Positions 19,183 to 28,584 of a DNA stretch of 64,000 nucleotides are shown here, one piece after another. Under the pieces are notes generated by a model, which saw nothing but the letters and a program-made list of their open reading frames with translations, ran no database searches and was not told the DNA's origin. The first letter of the stretch is position 1; every line of letters starts with the position of its first letter. A program made the position numbers and the translations under genes. This DNA comes from Candidatus Thermokryptus mobilis (GTDB lineage: Bacteria; Bacteroidota; Ignavibacteria; Kryptoniales; Kryptoniaceae): positions 84,048 through 148,047 of the forward strand of contig NZ_FAOO01000005.1 in the NCBI RefSeq assembly GCF_900070205.1, written 5' to 3'.

Positions 19183-19674
19183 TCAACCCGAACTAGGCCC
19201 ATACTTCAACATCCGCAACTTTATCTCCTTAACTATCGCATGATACTCCTCCAAATAATCCTTCGGCGGTGTCACCTTAACCCAATTCCCCAAACCCATA
19301 CTCACTTGAACCTCAAATTCCAATACGGTATTGTAAATCTGATAACTCCTAAAATAAATGCTCGTCCTACCACGAGGTATTATGTGAACCTTCACCCTAT
19401 CGCGAAACAATACCCCTATCGTATCAGAACCGATTGCCATCTGCCCATCCCTCAATCGCCAGTATGTCTGCATAACATAATAATCCTTCGTCGGATCAAT
19501 TATCTCCATCGTATATTCATAAAGCTGTAAAATAAAACTCGTCTCGTTTATAATGTAATTTTTATCCGTGTTAAATGAAATCTCATACGAAACCACACCG
19601 CGTTCGCTTGTTAAATTCCAACTACGACAACCAAACATAACCAAAACCAAAACAAATAAAAACCTTAAAATCAT
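19183..19674 (-). CDS. Hypothetical lipoprotein
   Basis: 163 residues with a clear lipobox (LVLVMFGC, Cys at residue 16), so probably anchored in the outer or inner membrane. The mature part is rich in beta-prone segments (VVSYEISFN, DYYVMQTYWRLRDGQ, RTSIYFRSYQIYNTVLEFEVQVSMG). No family recognised. A strong Shine-Dalgarno GGAGGAG precedes the ATG, and the gene lies 21 bp after the membrane protein gene at 19696-20340, so the two probably form a unit. It ends just before the promoter of the tRNA cluster. Confidence 0.65.
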   Translation of the reverse strand: MILRFLFVLVLVMFGCRSWNLTSERGVVSYEISFNTDKNYIINETSFILQLYEYTMEIIDPTKDYYVMQTYWRLRDGQMAIGSDTIGVLFRDRVKVHIIPRGRTSIYFRSYQIYNTVLEFEVQVSMGLGNWVKVTPPKDYLEEYHAIVKEIKLRMLKYGPSSG

Positions 19675-19695
19675 CTCTATATCTCCTCCTTTACT

Positions 19696-20340
19696 TTATT
19701 GTGTGGTTGGTGGAACCCCACTATCCGGCTCGGGTGTCCCGCTTAATCCCCATATCAATGTATACGTCCCAATGATAATTAAACCAAGCACAATGATGAA
19801 AAACAAACTCGTCATAACAGAAGCCCCTCGCGGTAATATCTTCCTGATGAAATCTCTGTCTATCTTCTTAACACCCTCATCTATATTGTCATACCGCCAA
19901 GTTATATCAACAGTGTGAAATCTTGAATTTAATTTATCATAACACTCAAACCTTCCAACAAGAAAAACATCATTCGTGTCCTTACCCTGATTCACAAAAC
20001 TGCCAAAAAAGAGATAATCAACACCAAGCATGTGCGACAAAATTATAACATCGTTCTCAGCTGGATATGACAAAACACTATTAATCCTATCACTTCCAAC
20101 AAGCTTAACGGCTTCCTCGGGAGAAACAATTTCAATTGATGGTTTCTTAGCGAGGAGGTACAAAATTCCATTTGTTATCTCGCGCTTTGTTCTTTCAGAA
20201 ACACCGTCAAATTTAAAACCGATAAAACCAACCCTCGGCCTACCCCGCTGTTGGGCAAATATAAAACTTGGGATAAACTCATAAATCAGCAAAGAAAAAA
20301 TGGCGAAACCAGCCAAAATCTTATTTCTGAAAAATTTCAT
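19696..20340 (-). CDS. Hypothetical exported protein with C-terminal membrane anchor
   Basis: 214 residues: a signal peptide (AGFAIFSLLIYEFIPSFIFAQ), a mixed alpha/beta domain, and a C-terminal transmembrane helix (MTSLFFIIVLGLIIIGTYTLIWG) with a short Pro-rich tail. The soluble part (VGFIGFKFDGVSERTKREIT, SIEIVSPEEAVKLVG, ILSHMLGVDYLFFGSFV) resembles the CsgG/TolB-N-like fold in which a curved sheet precedes a conserved D-Y-hydrophobic-G-S strand; this is inference from pattern only. Probably cotranscribed with the lipoprotein downstream. Confidence 0.6.
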   Translation of the reverse strand: MKFFRNKILAGFAIFSLLIYEFIPSFIFAQQRGRPRVGFIGFKFDGVSERTKREITNGILYLLAKKPSIEIVSPEEAVKLVGSDRINSVLSYPAENDVIILSHMLGVDYLFFGSFVNQGKDTNDVFLVGRFECYDKLNSRFHTVDITWRYDNIDEGVKKIDRDFIRKILPRGASVMTSLFFIIVLGLIIIGTYTLIWGLSGTPEPDSGVPPTTQ

Positions 20341-20354
20341 ATAACCGAAATTTT

Positions 20355-21533
20355 TTATTTGACCGCTAACTTAACGAAACCTGAAACAACCTCATAAAAC
20401 TTTTCCACTGCATAATCAACATCATCAATGCTATTTGCTCTACCGAACGAGAACCGCACAGTTGAAAGAGCTGTTTTTTCATCCCGTCCAAGAGCCATTA
20501 TAACATGTGAAGGTCTTAAACTTCCAGATGTGCAAGCAGAACCATTTGAAACAGCAACACCTTTAATATCAAGCCCGTAAATAATAGCTTCAGCATCTAT
20601 CTCTATTTTACTTGAATTAATTGAAAAATTCAATATATGAGGTATTGACTTATCAACCGAACCATTCAAAAGAAGCACATCACTAATTTCACTGAAAACA
20701 TCGTTTATTTTATAAAGCATTCTTTCCTTCAACATCTTTGCATGCTCAAAATCATTTATCATCCGTTCAGCGCAAACTTCAACCGCCTTACCAAATCCAA
20801 CTATTAATGGAACGCTCTCTGTCCCCGCCCTTCTTCCCGCTTCCTGCGAACCACCGTGATGAAATTTTTCAATCTCAACCCCACTCCTGATGTAAAGGAA
20901 ACCTATGCCTTTAGGTCCATAAATTTTATGAGCCGATGCCGAAAGCAAATCAACATTCAATTTATCCACATCAACATCAATCTTCCCAAACGATTGAACA
21001 GCATCTGTATGAAACAAAATGCCATACTCCTTCGCAATTTGACCTATCGCCTCAATTGGCTGAATAGTTCCGATTTCATTATTTACGTGCATCACACTTA
21101 TAAGACAAGTCCTCGGGGTTATGGCTTGCTTAACATCGTCAGGGTCAATAATCCCATCCGATCCAACTTTTAGAAAAGTCACATCAAACCCATTTTTCTG
21201 AAGAAACATACACGCATCAAGAACTGCGTGATGTTCAATTTGCGTTGTTATTATGTGATTTTTACCTCTTTTTAAATTTGCGATCGCAATTCCAAAAATA
21301 GCGAAATTATCCGCCTCAGTTCCACCACTCGTAAACACAATCTCAGAGGGCTTAGCATTTATAAAATTAGCTATCCTTTCCCTCGCTTCTTCAATAGCGA
21401 CTTTCGCTTCCCTGCCAAATTGATGAACAGAGGATGGGTTACCGAAAATTTCCGTAAAATAAGGCATCATCGCCTTTAGGACATCGGGCTCAATCGGGGT
21501 AGTTGCTGCGTGGTCAAGATAAACTCTTCTCAT
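20355..21533 (-). CDS. Cysteine desulfurase (NifS/IscS family)
   Basis: PLP enzyme that moves sulfur from cysteine to a persulfide for Fe-S cluster or thio-cofactor synthesis. 392 residues. YLDHAATTP at the N-terminus, PLP lysine K203 in SASAHKIYGPKG, catalytic Cys334 in SNGSACTSGS. The Cys loop length and the S-A-C-T-S-G-S motif match the group I (NifS/IscS) type. No scaffold gene (iscU/nifU) or thiouridylase (mnmA) is next to it, so its acceptor cannot be named. It is 18 bp downstream of the TonB-dependent receptor gene. Confidence 0.92.
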   Translation of the reverse strand: MRRVYLDHAATTPIEPDVLKAMMPYFTEIFGNPSSVHQFGREAKVAIEEARERIANFINAKPSEIVFTSGGTEADNFAIFGIAIANLKRGKNHIITTQIEHHAVLDACMFLQKNGFDVTFLKVGSDGIIDPDDVKQAITPRTCLISVMHVNNEIGTIQPIEAIGQIAKEYGILFHTDAVQSFGKIDVDVDKLNVDLLSASAHKIYGPKGIGFLYIRSGVEIEKFHHGGSQEAGRRAGTESVPLIVGFGKAVEVCAERMINDFEHAKMLKERMLYKINDVFSEISDVLLLNGSVDKSIPHILNFSINSSKIEIDAEAIIYGLDIKGVAVSNGSACTSGSLRPSHVIMALGRDEKTALSTVRFSFGRANSIDDVDYAVEKFYEVVSGFVKLAVK

Positions 21534-21551
21534 AAAATTTTCAAAATTGAT

Positions 21552-24026
21552 TTAAAACTTAACACTTATTCCAAGCGTTGGCAAAATCGGAAGTGAACTG
21601 ATCGCGCGCCTTTTTATCTTTCCATCCGAAACACTAAAATCATAACCAACGATATTCTTTCTGTTGTAAACATTCATAACATCAATGTAAATGTCCATAT
21701 CCGATCCGAAAAATTTCGTATTATAAGTAAACCTGACATCAAGCCGATGATAAGGTGGCTTTCTTGAATTGAAGAAATTGCTCAACCCACCATAGTCAAT
21801 ATCAAGTATAACTTTGTCCTTTACAGTCGCAATCCAAACAGAAGAATCTGTCACCATTATCCTCGGCTTTAACCCAACTGGCTCAGTATAAGGATAATTT
21901 GAACCATACATCCAGGTAAAGCTTAAATCAAACTTTCGGCTCAACCTCCAATTCAAAACAACATTAAATGTATGTCTTTGGTCAAATATAAACGGTATAT
22001 CAACCCCGTAAATCTTCCTCCTAGCAATAGAGTAAGAGTAAGAAACCCAACCGTAAACCTTTGTTTTAACTTTTCTCTTTTCAAGAAAAATTTCAAACCC
22101 ATACGCCTTCCCATCACCCATATTAACAGGGATTGATGTAACCGAATCAGGCACAACCACAAGATAAGGGTCGCTCCAACCTCGCCTGTCAGTTATCGGA
22201 TGATCAGGTATTCTATCCGATACCCATTTCGTCCCCTGAACACGCTTTCTTACGATGAGGTTATCAAAGTCCTTGTAATAACTTTCAACTCTGAAAAGAA
22301 CATCAGAAGTCAGCCATCTTTCAACCCCCAAAACATAATGCTTTGACATCTCAGCATTTAATCCTTCCGCTTTTGTGAAATCAAAAAATGTGTTTTGATC
22401 GTAAATTTTCTCATAACCGGGCGATTGATAATACCATCCATAAGCAAACCTTAAACTCGTCAGAACATCAAAATTGTAAAGGATGTTCAAGCGTGGTGAA
22501 ATGTAACTTTTCCCAATTATCCCATAATAATCAAACCTCAACCCGGGTTGAACGATAAACTTTGAACCAAATTTTATCCTGTCCTGAATGTAAAAGTTGT
22601 ATTTTGAATACTTTTCGGCATAGTTAAAAATCTCTGGAGCGGAAAAGAAACCAAGCGACTTCAAAAACATTTTAAGCTGTTCATCCATTTTTAAAACATA
22701 TTTCAATTCCGAATTAATCAGATGACTTCCAAAACCAATCTCTATCAAGTGCCTGCCGAAATAATAGCTCAGATCAAACGAAAGGGCTGTTTTACGAATT
22801 GAATAATTTGACCAAGTATCTATCTTAAAAAAGGTTGCGTCATCAGGGACGATTTTCCCCTGTGCATCATACGAGGGGTCAAGGATTTCACCACCAAATT
22901 TACTCTCACCGGAATTCTCATACCAAGAAGCCATAAACTTAACAAAGGAATTTTTCCCAAGGGAATAGCTCCAGGAGAAACCGAATGTTTTATTGTAAGA
23001 TAGGTCATTTACGGCTATGCTATCTGGGCGATCAAAATTCTGACCCGTTATGACATTCATAGCATCACGGCTGAAGATGCCAATAAAGTTAAACTTTTGT
23101 TTTTCAAACGGCTCAAAGGTCAATTTCATTTGAAAATCGTAAAAATTCGGGAATGTCACATCACCGTTTACAAGCTTAGTCTTTTCAGCTATCGGTTCAA
23201 GGATTAAATCATAATAAGTTCTCCTCGTTGAGAAAATCCAGGAGCCGTTTAAAGGCAGTTTTCCCTCAAAAATCAAATTAGCGTTTGTGAGATTGACATT
23301 TACCATGCTTGAAAAAATTTTATCTCTTCTTCCCTCACGAGCGCCCACATCAAGGACCGCAGACAATCTATCCCCATATTTTGCAGGGAAACCACCACTC
23401 ATAAAGTTAAATTCCCCAACCGCATCCGGATTGAACATGCTCACAAAACCATACAAGCGATAGGGATTATAAACCTCTATACCGTCAATTATTATCAAGT
23501 TTTCGTCTGGTGATCCACCACGCACAACAAAATTAGTCCCAAAATCAGTTGGCGCAAAAACCCCTGGCAATGTCCTTAACATCCTAAAAACATCTTCACC
23601 AAAACCAGCGCCTACCTTTACAGTCCTTGGCTCAACCTCAACAAAACTTGGTCTGACATCCACAATACGCTTCGTTTTATAATCAGCTAAAACTTCAACT
23701 TCACTGAACTCAACATAACTTTGCTTCAATTGGAATTCAACATACGATATCTTCCCCTTCTCAATCACAACTCTTTTTCTTTCAACTTCATAACCTATAA
23801 CTTTCACCTCAACCTCATAAATCCCTGGCTTGACCTTTATCTCAAACTCACCGTTATCGTCACTTGATGAACCCATCAGAGTCCCAACAACTACAACATT
23901 GGCATTTGGGATTGGCTGTCCCGTCTCTAAATCAATAACTTTTCCTTTTATCAGCGATTCTTGAGAAAGCAATGTAATTGAGGAAATTAAAATCAACCCC
24001 AAAATCCAGGGATATCTATTCCACAC
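21552..24026 (-). CDS. TonB-dependent outer-membrane receptor
   Basis: 824 residues. Signal peptide, then a carboxypeptidase-regulatory-like domain (IKGKVIDLETGQPIPNANVVV, DDNGEFEIKVKPGIYEVEV), a plug domain with GFGEDVFRMLRTLPGVFAPTDFG and VRGGSPDENLIIIDGIEVYNP, and a long 22-strand-type barrel ending GISVKF. It should take up a large nutrient or complex through energised TonB; the ligand is not deducible. The start is GTG at 24026 with GGGAGGTG eight bases upstream, so the 34-bp overlap with the radical SAM gene is real. A SusD partner is not adjacent. Confidence 0.9.
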   Translation of the reverse strand: MWNRYPWILGLILISSITLLSQESLIKGKVIDLETGQPIPNANVVVVGTLMGSSSDDNGEFEIKVKPGIYEVEVKVIGYEVERKRVVIEKGKISYVEFQLKQSYVEFSEVEVLADYKTKRIVDVRPSFVEVEPRTVKVGAGFGEDVFRMLRTLPGVFAPTDFGTNFVVRGGSPDENLIIIDGIEVYNPYRLYGFVSMFNPDAVGEFNFMSGGFPAKYGDRLSAVLDVGAREGRRDKIFSSMVNVNLTNANLIFEGKLPLNGSWIFSTRRTYYDLILEPIAEKTKLVNGDVTFPNFYDFQMKLTFEPFEKQKFNFIGIFSRDAMNVITGQNFDRPDSIAVNDLSYNKTFGFSWSYSLGKNSFVKFMASWYENSGESKFGGEILDPSYDAQGKIVPDDATFFKIDTWSNYSIRKTALSFDLSYYFGRHLIEIGFGSHLINSELKYVLKMDEQLKMFLKSLGFFSAPEIFNYAEKYSKYNFYIQDRIKFGSKFIVQPGLRFDYYGIIGKSYISPRLNILYNFDVLTSLRFAYGWYYQSPGYEKIYDQNTFFDFTKAEGLNAEMSKHYVLGVERWLTSDVLFRVESYYKDFDNLIVRKRVQGTKWVSDRIPDHPITDRRGWSDPYLVVVPDSVTSIPVNMGDGKAYGFEIFLEKRKVKTKVYGWVSYSYSIARRKIYGVDIPFIFDQRHTFNVVLNWRLSRKFDLSFTWMYGSNYPYTEPVGLKPRIMVTDSSVWIATVKDKVILDIDYGGLSNFFNSRKPPYHRLDVRFTYNTKFFGSDMDIYIDVMNVYNRKNIVGYDFSVSDGKIKRRAISSLPILPTLGISVKF

Positions 24027-25057
24027 TTATAGCACCTCCCACTTTCAATTTTATTTCTCACCACTCTAAAACCAAATCTCTCAACGAGCAAAGCACCGCA
24101 ATTATAACAATACGTGTTTTCATATTTATCAACATATCCGGGGATATTCCCAGCATAAACAAATCTCAAACCTTCTTCATAACCTATTTCAGCTGCCCTT
24201 ATAAGTTGCTCTGGTCTTGTATTGTCTGGATCTGTCATTTTATAATCCTTATGAAACGCGGTCACATGCCAAGGTATGTTCGGTGAAACACTGGCAAGAA
24301 ACTTTGCGATATCCCTCAACTCAGATTCCGAATCGTTAAACCCGGGGACAACAAGCGTAACAACTTCAACCCAAAATCCTTTTTCAACAAGCATCTTTAT
24401 CGTGTCAAGGACAACGCTTAACCTCCCGCCAAGTTTTCTATAGTTCAAATCGTTAAATGTCTTCAGGTCAACTTTATAAAAATCAACATAGGGTCGCAAA
24501 TAATCAAGAACCTCAGGCGTTGCATTTCCATTTGAGACATAAGCCCCGCGAATTCCGTATTTCTTTGCTATTTTGAAAATTCCAACAGCCCATTCAGATG
24601 TTATAAGTGGCTCATTATATGTGCTCGTTATAATTTTGCTTTTATATTTCAAAGCAATCTCAACTATTTCTTCAGGCGTAATAAAATCAGGCAGGATGCC
24701 AGCAACCGGGTCCCTTAGTGCTTGAGATGTAACCCAATTTTGACAATAATCGCAGTGGAAATCGCAACCTAACATTCCAAAACTCAAGGTATAACTTCCA
24801 GGATAAACATGGAAAAACGGTTTCTTTTCAATTGGATCAAGCGCAAGTGATGTCACATATCCCCACGGGACGAGAAGTTTGCCCCCAGAGTTAAATCTAA
24901 CCTTACAAACACCACTTCTCCCCTCCGGTATTTTACACCTATGACCACAAGCGAAGCATTCAATTCTTTTGTCGTCAATCTTTCTGTAAAGCTCACCTTC
25001 TCTTGAGTTTTTAATCAAAACATCTCTTAATGTTTGAACCTCGCTGTACATGAACAA
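23993..25057 (-). CDS. amrS: AmmeMemoRadiSam-type radical SAM enzyme (AmrS-like)
   Basis: 354 residues. Radical SAM cluster Cys98-x3-Cys102-x2-Cys105 (GCDFHCDYCQNW), preceded by a Cys-rich motif (CFACGHRC, GVCKVR) and followed by EPLITSEWAV and the YVSNGNATPEVL block typical of PflA-like activases. The C-terminus has a rubredoxin-like zinc motif (CYNCG ... CYKCG). This arrangement is that of the AmmeMemoRadiSam family whose partners are AMMECR1 and Memo; neither partner is in the window. The role is not firmly established; DJ-1/PfpI lies just upstream. Confidence 0.85.
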   Translation of the reverse strand: MFMYSEVQTLRDVLIKNSREGELYRKIDDKRIECFACGHRCKIPEGRSGVCKVRFNSGGKLLVPWGYVTSLALDPIEKKPFFHVYPGSYTLSFGMLGCDFHCDYCQNWVTSQALRDPVAGILPDFITPEEIVEIALKYKSKIITSTYNEPLITSEWAVGIFKIAKKYGIRGAYVSNGNATPEVLDYLRPYVDFYKVDLKTFNDLNYRKLGGRLSVVLDTIKMLVEKGFWVEVVTLVVPGFNDSESELRDIAKFLASVSPNIPWHVTAFHKDYKMTDPDNTRPEQLIRAAEIGYEEGLRFVYAGNIPGYVDKYENTYCYNCGALLVERFGFRVVRNKIESGRCYKCGIDIPGFWG

Positions 25058-25113
25058 CCTCCACTTTATCTTTTGCGCTCAATAACTCCAACACCTTAAA
25101 CACATTTCAAGTT

Positions 25114-25632
25114 TCAATCGGAAAGAGCCGAGATTATCGCCTTACAAAAAGCTGGAAGGTCATCCGGATTCCTTGAACTTATCAAATTCCCGTCAACGAC
25201 AACTTCATCATCAATATATTCGGCGCCTGCGTTAACAAGGTCATCTTTTATTGAGTAGAAACCGGTCACCTTTTTCCCTTTTAAAATCCCAGCGGATATT
25301 GGAACCCATCCAGCATGACATATGAAAGCGACAACTTTTCCAAGCTCGTAAAATTTCCTCGTCAGTTCAACCGCAACTTTATTTCTCCTTATTCTGTCCG
25401 GCGCATATCCCCCAGGGATTACAACTGCATCAAAATCATCAACATTTACATCTTCAAATTTAATATCCGACTTTATGGGATAACCATTTTTGCCCTTGAA
25501 AACCCGAACCTCTGGTCCAGCAATTTTAATCCCAGCCCCTTCTTCAATTAAGCGATATCTCGGATAAAGAAGTTCTATCTCCTCAACCATATCTTCAACG
25601 AAGATGACAATTTTCTTTCCCTTTAGTTTCAT
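25114..25632 (-). CDS. DJ-1/PfpI family protein
   Basis: 172 residues of the type 1 glutamine-amidotransferase-like fold. VIPGGYAPDRIR, then the nucleophile elbow AFICHAGWV with Cys105-His106, and Glu17/18 in DMVEEIELLYP. This matches the PfpI/YhbO branch (protease- or deglycase-like stress proteins; the true activity of the branch is disputed). It is 16 bp downstream of the subtilase gene and 56 bp before the AmrS-like gene. Confidence 0.85.
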   Translation of the reverse strand: MKLKGKKIVIFVEDMVEEIELLYPRYRLIEEGAGIKIAGPEVRVFKGKNGYPIKSDIKFEDVNVDDFDAVVIPGGYAPDRIRRNKVAVELTRKFYELGKVVAFICHAGWVPISAGILKGKKVTGFYSIKDDLVNAGAEYIDDEVVVDGNLISSRNPDDLPAFCKAIISALSD

Positions 25633-25647
25633 CTCGCAAAGTAAATT

Positions 25648-28566
25648 TTATTTTAACAAGACCATTTTATTTACAGCGCTAAATCTACCGGCTTTGACCC
25701 TATAGAGATAAACCCCGCTCGGTAAGTCGCCAGCCTTGAATTTAACAACTTTTGTCCCAGCGTCAAATCTCTCATCATCAATTAAAACCTTCACCCTTTT
25801 GCCCAAGACATTAAAAATTTCAATTGTTACATCCGCCGGCTCTGGAAGATCAAACTTTATATTCGTCTCATTGTTGAACGGGTTTGGATAATTTTGATAT
25901 AATGTGAACTTTTTCGGTAAAGTTTGTTCAAATCCAGTGTCCGTAATCAACTGATTCCATCTCATCCTTGCCCTTAAAACCGAATTTCTCAAAACGCTCA
26001 AGCTATCTCCACAAACGATGGCAAATCCAATTTTTAAGGTATCACCATTTTTCAAAGTTCCAGTTCCTCCTGATATCACAACTGATACATCTCCTGCTCC
26101 CGCTGTATTTCTCCTCACACCTTTATAACTTAACGCTTGCCATTTCTCACTTTTTGTGAAGCCATCATAAATCCCCCAAAGCGAATCGCCAGCATTGTTT
26201 ATAAACCAAATGCCCTGCCCATTCCCACTAACAAGTGCAATTCCAGCTAATGTTTTTTCACCGTTTGGGTCAACATCATAAACATAAACGAAATCACCTA
26301 TTGGATCATATTTTATGACATTTTCATAAGCACTCCCAAGGTCAAAATCAAGAAACAACCCGGCTCGGAAATTTAAATAATCACTCCCCGATTTATTTAT
26401 AACCGAGTATTTCAAAAGCACAAAGTTCATATCATCAAATGTCTGATCAAAAGAGAAACTATTCAAAATGACATCAACACCAACTTTATTTTGCGATGGC
26501 GCAAGCGAATCTGTGAAGATGGAGAATCCATCTTGAGCGGAAATATCTCCTGGGGTTATCAACTTGAAGGATGTCTTAGAAGAGAAATCATCCCTTTGAT
26601 GTTGCCCGGTTTCGTCCCTCGCAACATCAACAATTGAAGAACTGCTGACCCCAACCATAAAAGCGCCCTCAAATAATAGATTATTTCCATCCTTGTAAAT
26701 CAAACCTTTACCTTGAGTGTTATGCGGGTAATCGTTAAAAGCGAGATTCCCACGACTCGTCACCGTTAAAGTTACAAAATTAGCGTTGTGATCTCTGTAA
26801 GTTGGTCGGACCAAAATCTTGAAATAAGCGAAATCGTTATAAGCACCAGAGGAAATTTTAACGACGAACTTGATTGTATAATTTTCCGGGGTCGTCGGTA
26901 AAATTTGAAACTTGAATGGCTCTTCGTAGTTGCTCTTTGACTGTAAAGTTCCAAGTGAGCCGATTGTGAATGTCCCGCTTATTATCTGAACATAGGGGTC
27001 GCTTGCTTCAAGGCGAGCGATTAAATTTGAAGCTGGGTCAAGATAATTTCTAAAGACACCTTTAATTTGAATAACCTCCCCGGGGTCAATAGCACCATCC
27101 TTATTTCCGAGAGAATCATCAACAAAGAAATCCTCAAACCTAACAGCCGGGGAACTTATCGTCAGTGCCCTATAGGCATTCACTCTGCCAAAACCGAGCT
27201 GATATCTATAATACGGATTTTTATCGTCAATCGGGTCAGCGCTAACTCTAATTTTTTCGGCGACTTGCAAAGGAGAAAGCCCCGGGAATTTAGCCCTGAC
27301 AAGCCCAGCAATACCTGCAACAAGTGGGCTTGCCATTGATGTACCCGTTAAACTTTCATAAGTATCGTTATACCAGGTATTGTAAATCCCTCCATCAACA
27401 GAAAAAACACCTCCCGGGGCACAAACATCAATCGTCTCACCGAAATTTGAATATCCAGCTTTAACATCATTTGAATCAACAGAGGCAACGCTTAAGACAT
27501 ATTTATATCCCGATGGCGAATGAAATTCATCGCTTCTTCCATTGCCTGCAGCTGCTACAACAAGAGCGCCTTTTGAAGTCGCATAATTTATAATTTCTTG
27601 CTCAAATCTGGAACCGCCACCGCCACCCCAACTGCAATTTATAACCTTCGCACCGTTATCAACAGCATAAACTATACCTTCGTAGCCATAATAGATTAAA
27701 TTTTCGTTATCATTGTCAATTGAAACTTTCACTGCCATAATTTTACATTTAAAACCAGCTCCTGCAACTCCAATTCCATTGTTTGTAACCGCAGAGGCAA
27801 TTCCAGCGACATGCGTGCCGTGAACCGGCTTTTTTTCGCTTGGATCGTTATCCTGCTTTCCCCTGTCATTGTTGAAATTATCCTTACCGCCAAAGTCCCA
27901 CCCAATGAAATCATCAACATAACCATTTCCATCGTCATCAATACCGTTGTTTGGAATCTCGCGCCAATTGCGCCATATATTCCCAGCAAGGTCCGGATGA
28001 TCAAGGTCAACGCCAGTGTCAACAATACCTATGACAACATTTGTATCACCTTGAGTTATATCCCAAGCAGACGGAAGTTGAACCTTCCGCAAATACCACT
28101 GATATGTTTGAAAATAAGGATCGCTAGGTATGAAATTTGGTTTGTAAATATAATGCGGTTCGGCATATTCAACACTGCTAAGACGTGAAAGCTTTGAGAC
28201 AACTAAATCAACATCCATCATCTCAGAAAACCTAACTAGATAAATCAAACCCAAATCAATCTCACCTTTTTTCAAGCTTTTCCCAACCTTCTCAGGGAAC
28301 ATCGGTTCAACCGAAGTTATCCCAAGTTGCCCAGCAACATTATTGAACTCATCTATTTCAACTTTTTTCAAGCCGAGAAAATTTTTATATCCCTCCTTGA
28401 ACTTAACAATAGCGATCCCCGGTATATATCTTTTTTCGACCTTATGCCCACCATTTCGCAAGTTAAATTCAACGCCATAAATTTCAACCTTTTCGTCAGC
28501 AGTCCTAAAAACTGGCGAAATTAAAACTAAAAGAAAAATCATCAAAAGAAAAACTATGTATCTCAT
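25648..28566 (-). CDS. Secreted subtilisin-like serine protease with T9SS sorting domain
   Basis: 972 residues. Signal peptide, an inhibitor-like propeptide (residues 45-140), then an S8 catalytic domain with Asp183 (IVDTGVDLDHPD), His249 (HGTHVAGIAS) and Ser410 (GTSMASPLVAG). An insert with DDDGNGYVDDF looks calcium-binding. After about residue 475 come beta-rich domains and a type A T9SS C-terminal domain (LYQNYPNPFNNETNIKFDLP ... GVYLYRVKAG). It should therefore cross the outer membrane by type IX secretion. The PorU/PorV-like genes at 47-53 kb provide the matching machinery. Confidence 0.93.
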   Translation of the reverse strand: MRYIVFLLMIFLLVLISPVFRTADEKVEIYGVEFNLRNGGHKVEKRYIPGIAIVKFKEGYKNFLGLKKVEIDEFNNVAGQLGITSVEPMFPEKVGKSLKKGEIDLGLIYLVRFSEMMDVDLVVSKLSRLSSVEYAEPHYIYKPNFIPSDPYFQTYQWYLRKVQLPSAWDITQGDTNVVIGIVDTGVDLDHPDLAGNIWRNWREIPNNGIDDDGNGYVDDFIGWDFGGKDNFNNDRGKQDNDPSEKKPVHGTHVAGIASAVTNNGIGVAGAGFKCKIMAVKVSIDNDNENLIYYGYEGIVYAVDNGAKVINCSWGGGGGSRFEQEIINYATSKGALVVAAAGNGRSDEFHSPSGYKYVLSVASVDSNDVKAGYSNFGETIDVCAPGGVFSVDGGIYNTWYNDTYESLTGTSMASPLVAGIAGLVRAKFPGLSPLQVAEKIRVSADPIDDKNPYYRYQLGFGRVNAYRALTISSPAVRFEDFFVDDSLGNKDGAIDPGEVIQIKGVFRNYLDPASNLIARLEASDPYVQIISGTFTIGSLGTLQSKSNYEEPFKFQILPTTPENYTIKFVVKISSGAYNDFAYFKILVRPTYRDHNANFVTLTVTSRGNLAFNDYPHNTQGKGLIYKDGNNLLFEGAFMVGVSSSSIVDVARDETGQHQRDDFSSKTSFKLITPGDISAQDGFSIFTDSLAPSQNKVGVDVILNSFSFDQTFDDMNFVLLKYSVINKSGSDYLNFRAGLFLDFDLGSAYENVIKYDPIGDFVYVYDVDPNGEKTLAGIALVSGNGQGIWFINNAGDSLWGIYDGFTKSEKWQALSYKGVRRNTAGAGDVSVVISGGTGTLKNGDTLKIGFAIVCGDSLSVLRNSVLRARMRWNQLITDTGFEQTLPKKFTLYQNYPNPFNNETNIKFDLPEPADVTIEIFNVLGKRVKVLIDDERFDAGTKVVKFKAGDLPSGVYLYRVKAGRFSAVNKMVLLK

Positions 28567-28584
28567 CTCAAGCTACATTATATT

